A stretch of 64,000 nt of DNA from an uncultured Thiohalocapsa sp. (lineage in GTDB: Bacteria > Pseudomonadota > Gammaproteobacteria > Chromatiales > Chromatiaceae), in assembly GCF_913063425.1 (NCBI RefSeq), contig NZ_CAJXYK010000020.1:27744-91743 (forward strand), in the 5' to 3' direction. The notes beneath the pieces were generated by a model. That model was not told the DNA's origin and ran no database searches. It saw nothing but the letters and a program-made list of their open reading frames with translations. Shown piece by piece: positions 7,958-16,629 of this stretch. The stretch's first letter is position 1. The number at the start of each line of letters is the position of its first letter. The position numbers were made by a program, and so were the translations under genes.

Positions 7958-9031
7958 TCACAAGAGCGCCACTGCCTTGATCTGAATCCACACCTGCTGG
8001 CCGGGCGCCAAGCCCAGCTGCTCTGCCGAGCGGCGGGTGACGCGCGCGATCACCGGCTTGTCGTCCACGGCGAGCTTCACCAGTGTCAGCGCCGGGTGGG
8101 CGTCGTCGCCGAGGGAGGTCACCCGGGCGGGCAGGGTGTTCAGGATGCTGGTGCCGGTCTTGGGCTCGTGCGCGATGCTCACGTCCCGGGCGAGAATCCG
8201 GATGCGGGCGTGGTCGCCGACAGCGGCGCCCGAGTCGCGCACCCAGAGGCTGGTGTTGCAGCAGGCGACCCGCAGCAGGTGCCAGCGCGCGTCCCGCTCC
8301 GCCACATGACCGTCCAGCACCACGCCCGCGTCTTCGCCCAGGCGGATCGGCAGGTCGAGCCGCGCCAGGGTGTTGTTGAGCGGGCCGCTCGCCAATACCC
8401 GGCCGCCCTCCATCACCACCAGGTGGTCTGCGAGCCGCGCCACCTCGTCCGGGGCATGACTCACGTACAGCACCGGGATTTCCAGGTCGTCGTGCAGGCG
8501 CTCCAGGTAGGGCAGGATCTCCTGCTTGCGGGCCATATCGAGCGCGGCCAGCGGCTCGTCCATCAGCAGCAGCTTCGGACTCACCGCCAGGGCTCTGGCC
8601 ATGCCGACGCGCTGGCGCTCGCCGCCGGAGAGCGCGGCGGGCTTGCGCTTGAGCAGATGGCCGATGCCGAGCAGCTCGATGGCATGCTCCAGGCTGAATT
8701 TTGCAGACTTGGCATCAGCCTGTCGGCTGCGCTTCTGCCCATAGCGCAGGTTGCCGAGCACCGTCAGATGCGGGAACAGGCTCGGCTCCTGGAAGACGTA
8801 GCCGATGGGGCGGCGGTGGGTAGGGACCCAGGCGTCGGCATCCTGCCAGACATCGCCGTTGACGCTGAGTCGGCCCTTGGCCGCCTGCTCCAGCCCGGCG
8901 ATGCAGCGCAGGAGCGTGGTCTTGCCGGAGCCCGAATGCCCGAACAGCGCGGTCACGCCACGGGCGGGGATGCGCTCGTCCACATCCAGGGCGAAGCCGG
9001 GCCATTGGATTTTGAAGCTGGCGTAGATCAT
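7958..9031 (-). CDS. modC: Molybdate ABC transporter ATP-binding protein
   Basis: The 357-residue protein has Walker A GHSGSGKTT (~31-39), the signature LSGGERQRVGMARAL (~130), Walker B LLLMDEPLAALD, and a C-terminal TOBE/MOP domain (from ~290, NTLPARVTSLGDDAHP), the standard ModC architecture. It powers molybdate import by ModB and the periplasmic ModA. The start ATG 9031 lies 4 nt past the modB stop, so the two are translationally linked. The order on the minus strand is modA-modB-modC. The TOBE domain can bind oxyanion and allow feedback. Confidence 0.95.
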   Translation of the reverse strand: MIYASFKIQWPGFALDVDERIPARGVTALFGHSGSGKTTLLRCIAGLEQAAKGRLSVNGDVWQDADAWVPTHRRPIGYVFQEPSLFPHLTVLGNLRYGQKRSRQADAKSAKFSLEHAIELLGIGHLLKRKPAALSGGERQRVGMARALAVSPKLLLMDEPLAALDMARKQEILPYLERLHDDLEIPVLYVSHAPDEVARLADHLVVMEGGRVLASGPLNNTLARLDLPIRLGEDAGVVLDGHVAERDARWHLLRVACCNTSLWVRDSGAAVGDHARIRILARDVSIAHEPKTGTSILNTLPARVTSLGDDAHPALTLVKLAVDDKPVIARVTRRSAEQLGLAPGQQVWIQIKAVALL

Positions 9032-9035
9032 CGGC

Positions 9036-9716
9036 TCAGCGCGTCCCGCGGTCCGGCCGCCAGGCATAGAGCATGAGCAGCACCAGGAAGGAGAACACCA
9101 GCAGCACCGCGGAGAGCCGGTGGGCATCGGCGTACTCCAGCGCCTCGACATAGTCGTAGATCTGCACCGAGGCGACCCGGGTCTCGCCCGGGATGTTGCC
9201 GCCGATCATCAGCACCACCCCGAATTCGCCGACGGTGTGCGCGAAGCTCAGGATGCCGGCGGTGACGAAGCCCGGCAGCGCCAGCGGCAGCGCCACCGTG
9301 AAGAAGCGGTCCAGCGGCGAGGCGCGCAGGGTCGCCGCCGCCTCCAGCGGGCGCTCGCCGATGGCCTCGAAGGCGTTCTGCACCGGCTGCACCATGAAGG
9401 GCAGGGAGTAGAACACCGAGCCCACCACCAGGCCCCAGAAGGTGAAGGGCAGGAGCCCGATGCCGAGCGTCTGCGTGAGCCAGCCCACCGGCCCGTTCGG
9501 GCCCATGGTCACCAGCAGATAGAAGCCCAGCACCGACGGCGGCAGCACCAGCGGCAGGGCCACCACGGCGCCCACAGGCCCCTTCCAGCGCGAGCGGGTG
9601 CGCGACAGCCACCAGGCGATGGGCGTGCCGACGACATACAGGATCAGCGTCGTCACCGCCGCCAGGCGCAGGGTGAGGGCGATGGCTTCGAGGTCGGTGG
9701 CAGAGAGAAAGGGCAT
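9036..9716 (-). CDS. modB: Molybdate ABC transporter permease
   Basis: The 226-residue protein has about five to six membrane helices and the ABC permease coupling motif in the [20 protein letters not shown] region. [16 protein letters not shown] and a glycine-rich [10 protein letters not shown] close to the C-terminus are ModB hallmarks. It forms the inner-membrane channel for molybdate. It sits 73 bp after modA and 4 bp before modC in one operon. Confidence 0.95.
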   Translation of the reverse strand: MPFLSATDLEAIALTLRLAAVTTLILYVVGTPIAWWLSRTRSRWKGPVGAVVALPLVLPPSVLGFYLLVTMGPNGPVGWLTQTLGIGLLPFTFWGLVVGSVFYSLPFMVQPVQNAFEAIGERPLEAAATLRASPLDRFFTVALPLALPGFVTAGILSFAHTVGEFGVVLMIGGNIPGETRVASVQIYDYVEALEYADAHRLSAVLLVFSFLVLLMLYAWRPDRGTR

Positions 9717-9789
9717 GTGAAGCTTGGGGCTGGTGCGGTGATGGCTTTAGCGCTTTGGGTGCTTTGGGCTGGAGTACGCTGTCACTTCC

Positions 9790-10548
9790 TCACTCCGCCA
9801 AATACCCAAACCCCCGAATCACCCCGCGCGCTTTCTCCCCGCGCAGATACTCGAACAACGCCGCCACCGCCGTATCGTCCTCGCCGCGGGCCAGGATCAC
9901 GGCATCCTGGCGGATGGGCTCGTGCAGGCCGGCGGGCACGATGCAGCCGGAGCCCCTGGTGATCGCGCCGCCTTCCATGACCTGCGACAGGGCCACGAAG
10001 CCGATGTCGGCATTGCCGGTGTCCACGAACTGATAGGTCTGGGCGATGTTCTCGCCCATGACGAGCTTGGGCTCGATGGCGGCTTTCAGGTCGAGGGCCT
10101 CGAGGGTCTCGAGGGACGCCTCGCCATAGGGCGCCAGCTTTGGGTTGGCGATCGACAATTTGTTGAAGTCGCCGGATTCGAGCAGCGCCGGGCCGTCCTG
10201 CACCTTGTCCGCGTCCGCTGACCAAAGCACCAGGGAGCCGATGGCGTAGGTGAAGCGAGAGCCGTCCACGGCAACGCCTTCTTCCTCCAACAGCTCGGGC
10301 CGCCGCTGGTCCGCGGCCAGCAGGGCCTCGAAGGGCGCGCCGTTCTTGATCTGGGCATAGAGCTTGCCGGTGGAGCCGTAAGACGCCCTCACGGTGTGCC
10401 CGGTATCGGCTTCGAACAGCTCGATAATGGCTTTCATCGGCGCTGTGAAGTTGGCGGCGACGGCGATCTGCGCTTCACCGGCGGCGGCGTTGCCGACGCA
10501 GGCGGCGGCTAGGATACCGGCGGTGATGATCTGGCGGGGACTGGTCAT
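9790..10548 (-). CDS. modA: Periplasmic molybdate-binding protein
   Basis: ATG 10548 has AGGAG 7 nt upstream. The 252-residue precursor begins with a signal peptide (MTSPRQIITAGILAAACVGNAAA), followed by the typical QIAVAANFTAPMKAIIELFE of ModA. ASYGSTGKLYAQIKNGAPFEALLAAD covers the anion-binding serine and surrounding loop. It captures molybdate (or tungstate) in the periplasm for ModBC. A ModE-box-like dyad lies 66 bp upstream of the start. Confidence 0.95.
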   Translation of the reverse strand: MTSPRQIITAGILAAACVGNAAAGEAQIAVAANFTAPMKAIIELFEADTGHTVRASYGSTGKLYAQIKNGAPFEALLAADQRRPELLEEEGVAVDGSRFTYAIGSLVLWSADADKVQDGPALLESGDFNKLSIANPKLAPYGEASLETLEALDLKAAIEPKLVMGENIAQTYQFVDTGNADIGFVALSQVMEGGAITRGSGCIVPAGLHEPIRQDAVILARGEDDTAVAALFEYLRGEKARGVIRGFGYLAE

Positions 10549-10613
10549 GGCGGACTCCTGATCGGTGCATGCGTGCTGGTCTGCGAGCGCGGTTCGGCCG
10601 GGGATTGCGTTTT

Positions 10614-10637
10614 CGCAATATAGCCACGGATACAGCG
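10614..10637. promoter_or_regulatory. Probable ModE box between modA and mop
   Basis: CGCAATAT-N8-ATACAGCG matches the known ModE consensus (CGnTATAT-N8-ATATAnCG) with one mismatch per half. It is in the divergent spacer, 66 bp from modA and 143 bp from mop, so one bound ModE could repress one or both promoters. Molybdate-dependent repression is the established role in other bacteria. Confidence 0.65.
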
Positions 10638-10779
10638 CAGTCGCGTTGCCTTGATGGTATGCAGAATGCATGCCGGGTGGTCGTGGCGCTGCGCCGCTCA
10701 GAGGTGGAGCTGTCCGCGGGTGCGCCCGTGGTGCGCCACGTCAGCCCGATATGTCCCCCGATCCTTCTCAGGAGAAGCC

Positions 10780-11208
10780 ATGAAAATCAGCGCACGCAAT
10801 CAGTTCCAGGGCAAGGTGGTCGCCGTGACCCCGGGTGCGGTCAACGCCGAAGTGGCGGTGGCCTTGCCGGGCGGCGAGGAGATCGTCGCCGTGGTCACCA
10901 GCGAGAGCGTTAAATCACTGAATATAAAAGCAGGAGAAGACGTTATCGCCCTGGTGAAGGCCTCCTCCGTGCTGGTGATGACCGAGGACTCCGGCGTCCG
11001 TCTGTCGGCACGGAACAGCTTCGCCGGCCGTGTCACAGCACTGGAGAATGGGCCGATCCATGCCGCGGTGACCATTGGACTGCCGTCCGGCGCAGCAGTG
11101 CACGCCACCATTACACATGCCGCGTGCGAGGCTCTGGGACTCGCGGAGGGCGCACCGGCGACAGCGGTGGTCAAGGCGCCGCAGGTCATCATCGGCGTGC
11201 CGAGCTGA
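10780..11208 (+). CDS. mop: Molbindin-like protein with two MOP/TOBE domains
   Basis: ATG 10780 follows AGGAGAAGCC. The 142-residue protein is two ~70-residue MOP domains in tandem, the first starting MKISARNQFQGKVVAVTPGA and the second RLSARNSFAGRVTALENGP. Molbindins with this layout assemble into oligomers that bind molybdate or tungstate in the cytoplasm and act as a store or buffer. The domains closely resemble the C-terminal pair in the ModE protein encoded at 12291-13133, suggesting a common source. It is divergent from modA. Confidence 0.9.
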   Translation: MKISARNQFQGKVVAVTPGAVNAEVAVALPGGEEIVAVVTSESVKSLNIKAGEDVIALVKASSVLVMTEDSGVRLSARNSFAGRVTALENGPIHAAVTIGLPSGAAVHATITHAACEALGLAEGAPATAVVKAPQVIIGVPS

Positions 11209-11210
11209 CA

Positions 11211-11236
11211 GCGTTATATGCACTGGAATATAACGC
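11211..11236. promoter_or_regulatory. ModE box, perfect dyad, upstream of modD
   Basis: GCGTTATAT (11211-11219) and ATATAACGC (11228-11236) form a perfect 9-bp inverted repeat around 8 nt. This fits the ModE operator CGnTATAT-N8-ATATAnCG exactly. It begins 3 nt after the mop stop codon and lies 123 bp before modD, so modD probably has its own Mo-controlled promoter. Confidence 0.85.
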
Positions 11237-11358
11237 GCAACCGGCTCTGACAGCGCCCGGTGCGCGCCGAGGGTGCGCACCTGGGGCCGACCCGGCGCCC
11301 TGTCGGCTTCACGACAATGGCGGCAAGCGCCACGTCCCAATCCCCACGGAATCGACCC

Positions 11359-12216
11359 ATGCCTGTATCCGTACCTCCGATCCTGAGCGATCAGGAGCTG
11401 CATCAGCTCCTGGCCGAGGATGTCCCCTTCGGCGACCTCACCACCGACTCCCTGGGCATCGCCCAGGAGCCCGGCAGCATCCGCTTCTTCGCGCGCGACC
11501 CGATGACCGTCTGCGGTGTCGAGGAGGCGGTGCGCATGCTCGAGCTCTGCGGTGCCGAGGCCGAGGCTTGCGTCGCCTCCGGCCACGACGCCGGCCCGGA
11601 GACCCTGCTGCTGCAGGCCCATGGCAGTGCCGGCGCCCTGCATCGGGGCTGGAAGAGCGCGCAGACGCTGATGGAGTGGTGCGGGGGCTTGGCGAGCCGC
11701 GCCGCGGAGATCGTCGCCGCCGCCCGCCGCGGCAGCCCGGATGCCCTGGTGGCCTGCACCCGAAAGAACGTGCCCGGCAACCGGCGGCTCGCGGTGAAGG
11801 CCTGTAAGGCTGGTGGGGCGGTGATGCACCGCAATGGCCTGTCCGAGACGTTGCTGATCTTCGCCGAGCATCGGCAGTTCCTGCGCGGCGAGACGCCGGC
11901 AGAGACGGTGCGCCGGCTGCACCGCCTGTGCCCGGAGAAGCGCGTGGTGGTGGAGGTCGCCACGCCGGACGAGGCCCTTGCCTGGGCCGAGGCGGACGTG
12001 CTGCAGCTGGAGAAATTTGCGCCGGAACAGGTGTCGGACGTGGTGGAGCGGCTTGCGGCACGGGGCTCGGGCGCCGTGGTCGCGGCCGCCGGCGGCATCA
12101 GCCCCGGTAACGCCGAGGCCTATGCCCGTGCCGGGGCACGGCTGCTGGTGACCACGGCGCCCCATGTGGCACCACCGCGGGATGTGCAGGTGCGGTTTTG
12201 TTCTAATGACGAGTGA
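11359..12216 (+). CDS. modD: ModD, NadC-like protein of molybdenum operons
   Basis: The 285-residue protein has the quinolinate phosphoribosyltransferase fold: LLAEDVPFGDLTTDSL near the N-terminus, TRKNVPGNRRLAVKACKAGGAVMHRNGL in the middle, and AAAGGISPGNAEAYARAGARLLVTTAP at the C-terminus. Proteins of this subgroup accompany modABC (for example in Rhodobacter) and are called ModD; their reaction has not been settled. Its place in the mod cluster behind a ModE box favours ModD over a true NadC. ATG 11359 gives the family length; a start 42 nt earlier is possible. Confidence 0.85.
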   Translation: MPVSVPPILSDQELHQLLAEDVPFGDLTTDSLGIAQEPGSIRFFARDPMTVCGVEEAVRMLELCGAEAEACVASGHDAGPETLLLQAHGSAGALHRGWKSAQTLMEWCGGLASRAAEIVAAARRGSPDALVACTRKNVPGNRRLAVKACKAGGAVMHRNGLSETLLIFAEHRQFLRGETPAETVRRLHRLCPEKRVVVEVATPDEALAWAEADVLQLEKFAPEQVSDVVERLAARGSGAVVAAAGGISPGNAEAYARAGARLLVTTAPHVAPPRDVQVRFCSNDE

Positions 12217-12277
12217 CGAGTGACGAGTGACGAGTGACTGACGAGGGGCGAGGGGCGAGGGGCGAGGGGCGAGGGGC
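12207..12277. repeat. Two heptamer arrays: TGACGAG x4 and GAGGGGC x5
   Basis: TGACGAG is repeated four times from 12207 to 12234, covering the modD stop codon (12214-12216). GAGGGGC follows five times from 12243 to 12277, ending 14 bp before the stop of the convergent modE gene. The arrays therefore fill the whole space between the two convergent genes. Confidence 0.9.
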
Positions 12278-12290
12278 GCGGCTTGCTTGC

Positions 12291-13133
12291 TCAATCCACG
12301 CCGATGATGACGGCGGCGGCCGGGAACGCGGCGCAGGCCTCGCCCTGCTCCCGGATGCCGAGTGCCGCAAGGCGCGCGTCGGTGGTGACGCCGCGCACCG
12401 TGACGCCGGAGCCGAGCGCGATGACCACCTCCGCCGGTCCGTCGCCGTGCAGGATGCGCTCCACCCGCCCGCACAGGACATTGCTGCGTGGCGGCAGGTC
12501 CGCGGGCGGTGTTGCCAGGATGTCCACCCCCACCGCCTTGACCAACGCCCAGACCCGTCGCCCCGGTTTCAGGCCCAGGAGCTCAACGCTCTCGTTGGTC
12601 ACGCCGGCGGTGATCTGCTCGCCACCTGGCAGCGCCAGGGTCACCTCGGCATCCACGGTGCGCACGGTGACGGCGGCGATGCGCCCGACGAACTGGTTGC
12701 GCGCACTGGTGCGCAGCGCCAGGCGGCGCAGCAGGTCCAGGGCGCTGTCGGAATCCCCGAGCACGCCGCCGGTGTCGCCCAGGGCGGCATTCACGCCGGC
12801 GAGAAAGCGCTCGTACTCGGCGGCGATGGTGCGATAGGCGGCGATGAGCCGCTTGCCGGCCTCCGTGAGCCGCGTACCGCCCCCGCCGCGCCCTCCGGTG
12901 GCGGTGGCCACCACAGGCGCCGGGGCGAGGTTGTTCATGGCGTCCACGGCATCCCAGGCGGCCTTGTAGCTGATTCCGACGGCCTTGGCGGCCTGGGTGA
13001 TGGAGCCGCGCTGCTCGATCTGCTCCAGCAGCGCAATGCGCTCTTCGCCGAGGAAGGCCACCTCGTCCACGCTGAGCCACAGGCGGCCCGCGACATTGAA
13101 GGGTGGGCGGTCTTGGCGTGGTGGGGACGGCAT
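12291..13133 (-). CDS. modE: Molybdate-responsive regulator ModE
   Basis: The 280-residue protein has an N-terminal winged helix (LLEQIEQRGSITQAAKAVGI, then SYKAAWDAVDAMNNL at ~45-70, and the wing GGRGGGGTRLTEAGKRLI). Two TOBE/MOP domains follow, one beginning TSARNQFVGRIAAVTV (~142) and one RSNVLCGRVERIL (~213). This is the full-length ModE layout. It dimerises, binds molybdate and represses mod promoters; two operator-like dyads are present in the cluster. The gene is convergent with modD and 213 bp from the divergent CPBP gene. Confidence 0.93.
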   Translation of the reverse strand: MPSPPRQDRPPFNVAGRLWLSVDEVAFLGEERIALLEQIEQRGSITQAAKAVGISYKAAWDAVDAMNNLAPAPVVATATGGRGGGGTRLTEAGKRLIAAYRTIAAEYERFLAGVNAALGDTGGVLGDSDSALDLLRRLALRTSARNQFVGRIAAVTVRTVDAEVTLALPGGEQITAGVTNESVELLGLKPGRRVWALVKAVGVDILATPPADLPPRSNVLCGRVERILHGDGPAEVVIALGSGVTVRGVTTDARLAALGIREQGEACAAFPAAAVIIGVD

Positions 13134-13346
13134 GGCGTCGGCGCTGTCGCTGCTCGGTGTGCGGCCGCTGATGCTGCTTGAGCTTGGGGCAAAGCCGGCC
13201 GCTTGTTCCCGGCCAAGCAGGGCGTGCTGCGGGCATTCAGCCGGGTCTCAGGTCAGCATCAAGCATCGCAGATCGAGCGCCGCGGCTCCATCCGTACGCC
13301 GACCCCACCCCTTCAAACTTCACCCTGCAAACTTCAAACTTCCCGC

Positions 13347-14234
13347 ATGCGCACCACCGCCGTCTTCTTCGCCTACCTGTTCTGCTGCCTGCTCTTGGCA
13401 GTGCTGACCGCGGTGCCGCTGATGGACACGGGCCTCATCGACGAGCCGCCGCGACGGGTCATGGGGCGGCTCGCGCAGATCTACATCCTGCTCGGGCTCT
13501 GGCCCTTCCTGAAGTTGCTGCGGCTGGACAGCAAGGCGGCGCTTGGGCTTCAGCTGCCGCGGCGGCGCTTTCTGCTGGAGGTCGCCGTCGGCTGGGTGCT
13601 GGGCGTGGCGATCCTCGGGGCGCTGCTCTGGGCGCTGCTGGCGCTTGAGGTGCGGGTGGCGGACCTGCCGGCGGACGGCCTGGTCTGGCTCGTGCTGGAG
13701 AAGGCCGTCGCGGCGCTGGTGGGCGGGCTGCTCATCGGTCTGCTGGAGGAGCTTTTCTTCCGTGGTGCGCTGTATGGCGCCATCCGCCGCCGCGAGGGGC
13801 TGCGCGCGGCGGTGGTCTGGTCTGCGGCGCTGTATGCGCTGCTGCATTTCCTGAAGCCGCACGACCTGCCGCCCGGTGTGCCCTTCGACTGGGCGGGCGG
13901 CTGGGCCATGTTCGCCGGCGTCTTCGCCGGTGTCGCCGACTGGCGCCATCTGGACTCCCTGCTGGCGTTGTTCCTGGTGGGGGTGTTTCTGGCGCTGGTG
14001 CGCGAGCGCGCCGGGCACATCGCCTGGGGCGTGGGCCTGCACGCGGGCTGGGTGTTCGTGATCCAGCTTTCGCGGCGGCTCACCGACGCCGATGACGGCG
14101 CGGCCTTTGCCTTTGTCACCGGCAGCTACGATGGTGTCATCGGCCTGCTGGCGGCGGCCTGGATCGGCGTGCTGGCACTGGCGTTTTGGGGTGTGAGCGG
14201 GATCGGGCGGCGCAGGGGCGTGCCGCCGGCGTAG
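13347..14234 (+). CDS. CPBP-family intramembrane metalloprotease (CAAX-like)
   Basis: The 295-residue protein has about eight hydrophobic helices. The three CPBP motifs are visible: EELFFRG (E-E-x-x-x-R, about residue 136), H in LLHFLKPHD (~171), and H in GVGLHAGWVF (~232). Such proteases cut within or near the membrane; in bacteria they serve in bacteriocin immunity or exosortase-related sorting, and the substrate here is unknown. ATG 13347 begins a clear first helix. The upstream sequence holds short repeats of ACTTCAAA type at 13316-13342. Confidence 0.85.
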   Translation: MRTTAVFFAYLFCCLLLAVLTAVPLMDTGLIDEPPRRVMGRLAQIYILLGLWPFLKLLRLDSKAALGLQLPRRRFLLEVAVGWVLGVAILGALLWALLALEVRVADLPADGLVWLVLEKAVAALVGGLLIGLLEELFFRGALYGAIRRREGLRAAVVWSAALYALLHFLKPHDLPPGVPFDWAGGWAMFAGVFAGVADWRHLDSLLALFLVGVFLALVRERAGHIAWGVGLHAGWVFVIQLSRRLTDADDGAAFAFVTGSYDGVIGLLAAAWIGVLALAFWGVSGIGRRRGVPPA

Positions 14235-14409
14235 GTTGGGTCGGCGGTGGTGCCGAGTGAAGCTCGGCGGCCCCGGGGGGCGCAACGCGGCGACGGGGTC
14301 AGCTGCGGTGAGCGATCACCATCGTCCTGCCCCGCTCACTGAACGACGCGCCTGCGCCGTGCCGCTGAGCATCGCGCAGCCTCGCCCCCCTCGTAACTCG
14401 CAACTCAAC

Positions 14410-16245
14410 TCAAACCAACGGCCGCGCCCGGTCCGCCGCCCGCTCGTCGGGCGCGTGGGCCTCTTCGCTGCCTTTGGGGCCGAGCCAGACCACCCGCTCG
14501 CCGGGCTCGGCGCGCAGGGGCTTGTCCGCCTCCAGCAGCCGGACGGCGTGGCTCGTGCCGATCACCAGCACGGGCACGGCGTCGTCGGGCAGCGAAGACG
14601 TGAAGGCCTTGGCGTCGAAGGTGTCGGTGAGCTCACTGCAGCGAAAGCCCCAGCCCTGGTACCAGCGCCGCTGCAAGTCTTCGAACTGCACGTCATGGCC
14701 CATGGCAGGGCGCCCGCGCAGCTCCGGGGCGGGCTTGTGGGGCTCGGCGCTGTCGTTGCCGGCGAGCTGGAAGATGTTCTGCCGGCCGAGCTCCGGGGCG
14801 AAGCGCGCGCAGGCCAGCGCGTTGTAGGCGTCGTTGTTGGTGGCGGCGAGCAGGCTGCCGAAGGCGCCGAGCTCCAGGGCATGCTCGGCATGCTCCGAGA
14901 GCAGGTCGCCGAAGTACACCGGCACACCGGCTTGGCGGGCGCTGCGCAGCCGATGCCAGGCGCTGTCGGCGACGATGACCGGCACCTCCTGCTCGTGCAG
15001 GCGGGCGGCCAGGCCGTTGCTCCAGGCGCTGCCGCCGGCGATGATGAGCCCGCCGTGGTGGCGGGCGCTCAGGTCCAGGTTGCGGGCGACCCGGCCCAGG
15101 CTGAAGCCGTGCAGCACCACGGTGGTGAAGATCAGCACGAACACCAGCGGCAGCAGCAGCTCGGCGCCGGCGAGCCCGCGCTCCGCCAGCAGCGGTCCGA
15201 ACACGCCGGCGACGGCGGCTGCCACCACGCCGCGGGGCGCGATCCAGCCCACCAGCGCCCGCTCCTGCCAGCTCATGCCGGCGCCGAGGGTGGACAGCCA
15301 CACCACCGCCGGGCGCACCAGAAACACCACGGCGAGGATGAGCAGCGCACTGCGCCAGTCGAGCGCGGCGAGGATGGCCGGGTCCAGGTCCGCCGTCAGC
15401 AGCAGGAAGACGCCGGACACCAGCAGCACCGCGACATACTCCTTGAAGCGGCGGATCTCGCCCATGCTCGGCAGGTTCATGTTGCCCAGCACCACGCCCA
15501 TGACGGTGGCGGCGATGAGGCCGGACTCTTCCAGCACCAGGTTGGACAGGGCATAGGCGCCGATGGCCGCCGCCAGCGCCACGGCGCCCTTGAGATACTC
15601 GGGCACCAGCCCGGCCAGGAAGGCGCGGCCCAGCGCCCAGCCGCCGACGCCACCGAGCAGCAGCGCGATGCCGACGCCGATGCCGAAGTGCTTAAGCGTC
15701 GCCTCCAGCTGACCGGCGTCGGCGCCGACGAAGTAGTTGAACACCACCACCACCAGCACTGCGCCCGTCGGGTCGTTGACGATGCCCTCCCACTTGAGGA
15801 AAGACGCCGGCCGGCGCTTGAGCTTGGCCTGTCGCAGCAGCGGCAGGATGACCGTCGGCCCCGTCACCACGGTGATGGCGCCGAACACCAGGGCCACCGC
15901 CCAATCCATGCCGACGATGCCATGGGCCACCCAGGCCGTGAGGCCCAGCGACAGCACCACTGCAATCGTGGTGAGCCGGAACACCACGGCCGCCGATTGC
16001 TTCAGCTCCGCAAACCTGAGCGAGAGCCCGCCTTCGAACAGGATGGCGGCCACCGCGAGCTTGATGAGCGGCTGGTAGGCGTCGCCCAGGGCCTCGCTCG
16101 GGCGCAGGATGCCGAGCACCGGGCCGATCAACAGCCCGGCCAGGCTCAGCAGCACGATGCCCGGGACCTGAAAGCGCCAGGCGAGCCATTGCGCGCCGAT
16201 GCCGAGCACCATCAGCAGGGCAAGGATTTCGGTGAGGTGGTGCAT
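14410..16245 (-). CDS. Monovalent cation:proton antiporter with C-terminal TrkA-N-like domain
   Basis: The 611-residue protein has ~12 membrane helices in residues 1-400, with CPA antiporter features: LFEGGLSLRFAELK, TGPTVILPLLRQ, and the conserved WEGIVNDPTGA with the Asp that binds the cation. A soluble Rossmann-like C-terminal part (~405-590, LIIAGGSAWSNGLAARLHEQEVPVIVAD) resembles an RCK/TrkA-N domain and ends with a further small domain. It exports Na+ or K+ in exchange for protons at the inner membrane, probably gated by a nucleotide. The gene stands alone; a CPA1 (NhaP-like) assignment is likely. Confidence 0.9.
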   Translation of the reverse strand: MHHLTEILALLMVLGIGAQWLAWRFQVPGIVLLSLAGLLIGPVLGILRPSEALGDAYQPLIKLAVAAILFEGGLSLRFAELKQSAAVVFRLTTIAVVLSLGLTAWVAHGIVGMDWAVALVFGAITVVTGPTVILPLLRQAKLKRRPASFLKWEGIVNDPTGAVLVVVVFNYFVGADAGQLEATLKHFGIGVGIALLLGGVGGWALGRAFLAGLVPEYLKGAVALAAAIGAYALSNLVLEESGLIAATVMGVVLGNMNLPSMGEIRRFKEYVAVLLVSGVFLLLTADLDPAILAALDWRSALLILAVVFLVRPAVVWLSTLGAGMSWQERALVGWIAPRGVVAAAVAGVFGPLLAERGLAGAELLLPLVFVLIFTTVVLHGFSLGRVARNLDLSARHHGGLIIAGGSAWSNGLAARLHEQEVPVIVADSAWHRLRSARQAGVPVYFGDLLSEHAEHALELGAFGSLLAATNNDAYNALACARFAPELGRQNIFQLAGNDSAEPHKPAPELRGRPAMGHDVQFEDLQRRWYQGWGFRCSELTDTFDAKAFTSSLPDDAVPVLVIGTSHAVRLLEADKPLRAEPGERVVWLGPKGSEEAHAPDERAADRARPLV

Positions 16246-16629
16246 GGGCGAAGCTCCCTGGACGGCCCCGAGATGGCCCTGGACGGCGAGAGGACGCGCG
16301 CAGGTTACCGGAAGGGCGGTTTGGGCGCTTGGCTGGGCGGTGCTGGTGAGATGGCGGCGTCGCTCGGCGCGAGGTCGTCAGCAGATGCTTGTACGCACGC
16401 AACGGACGCTGCGGCGCAACGGCGCAACGGTCACGACGAGACGGCAGCGACGGTCGGCTTCCAGGGGGGGCTTGCGGCGCTCGATCTGGGGTCGGTGCTT
16501 GAGCTGCGCTTGCGGCGGAAACCGGGACGTCGAGGTCCGTTTCCGCTGCGCTGGTTGCTTGAACAAATCAACGGCGGCGTGCCTGAACCCCATCCCGCCC
16601 ATACTCAGCGGCGACCGAATGCGCCCTGC
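16246..16629. other. Intergenic, no gene seen
   Basis: About 380 bp between the antiporter start and the ankyrin gene stop. I see no ORF with coding character, RNA gene or clear terminator. Some direct repetition of GCGGCGCAACGG-type sequence occurs near 16405-16430. Confidence 0.5.

Noticed and set aside
10905..10935. ModE-box-like sequence inside mop (CGTTAAAT and ATATAAAA)
   Set aside because: It lies in codons for the conserved SVKSLNIKAG stretch of the MOP domain and the halves are poor.
12207..12277. Possible CRISPR array
   Set aside because: Units are 7 bp in direct tandem without spacers; no cas genes are present.
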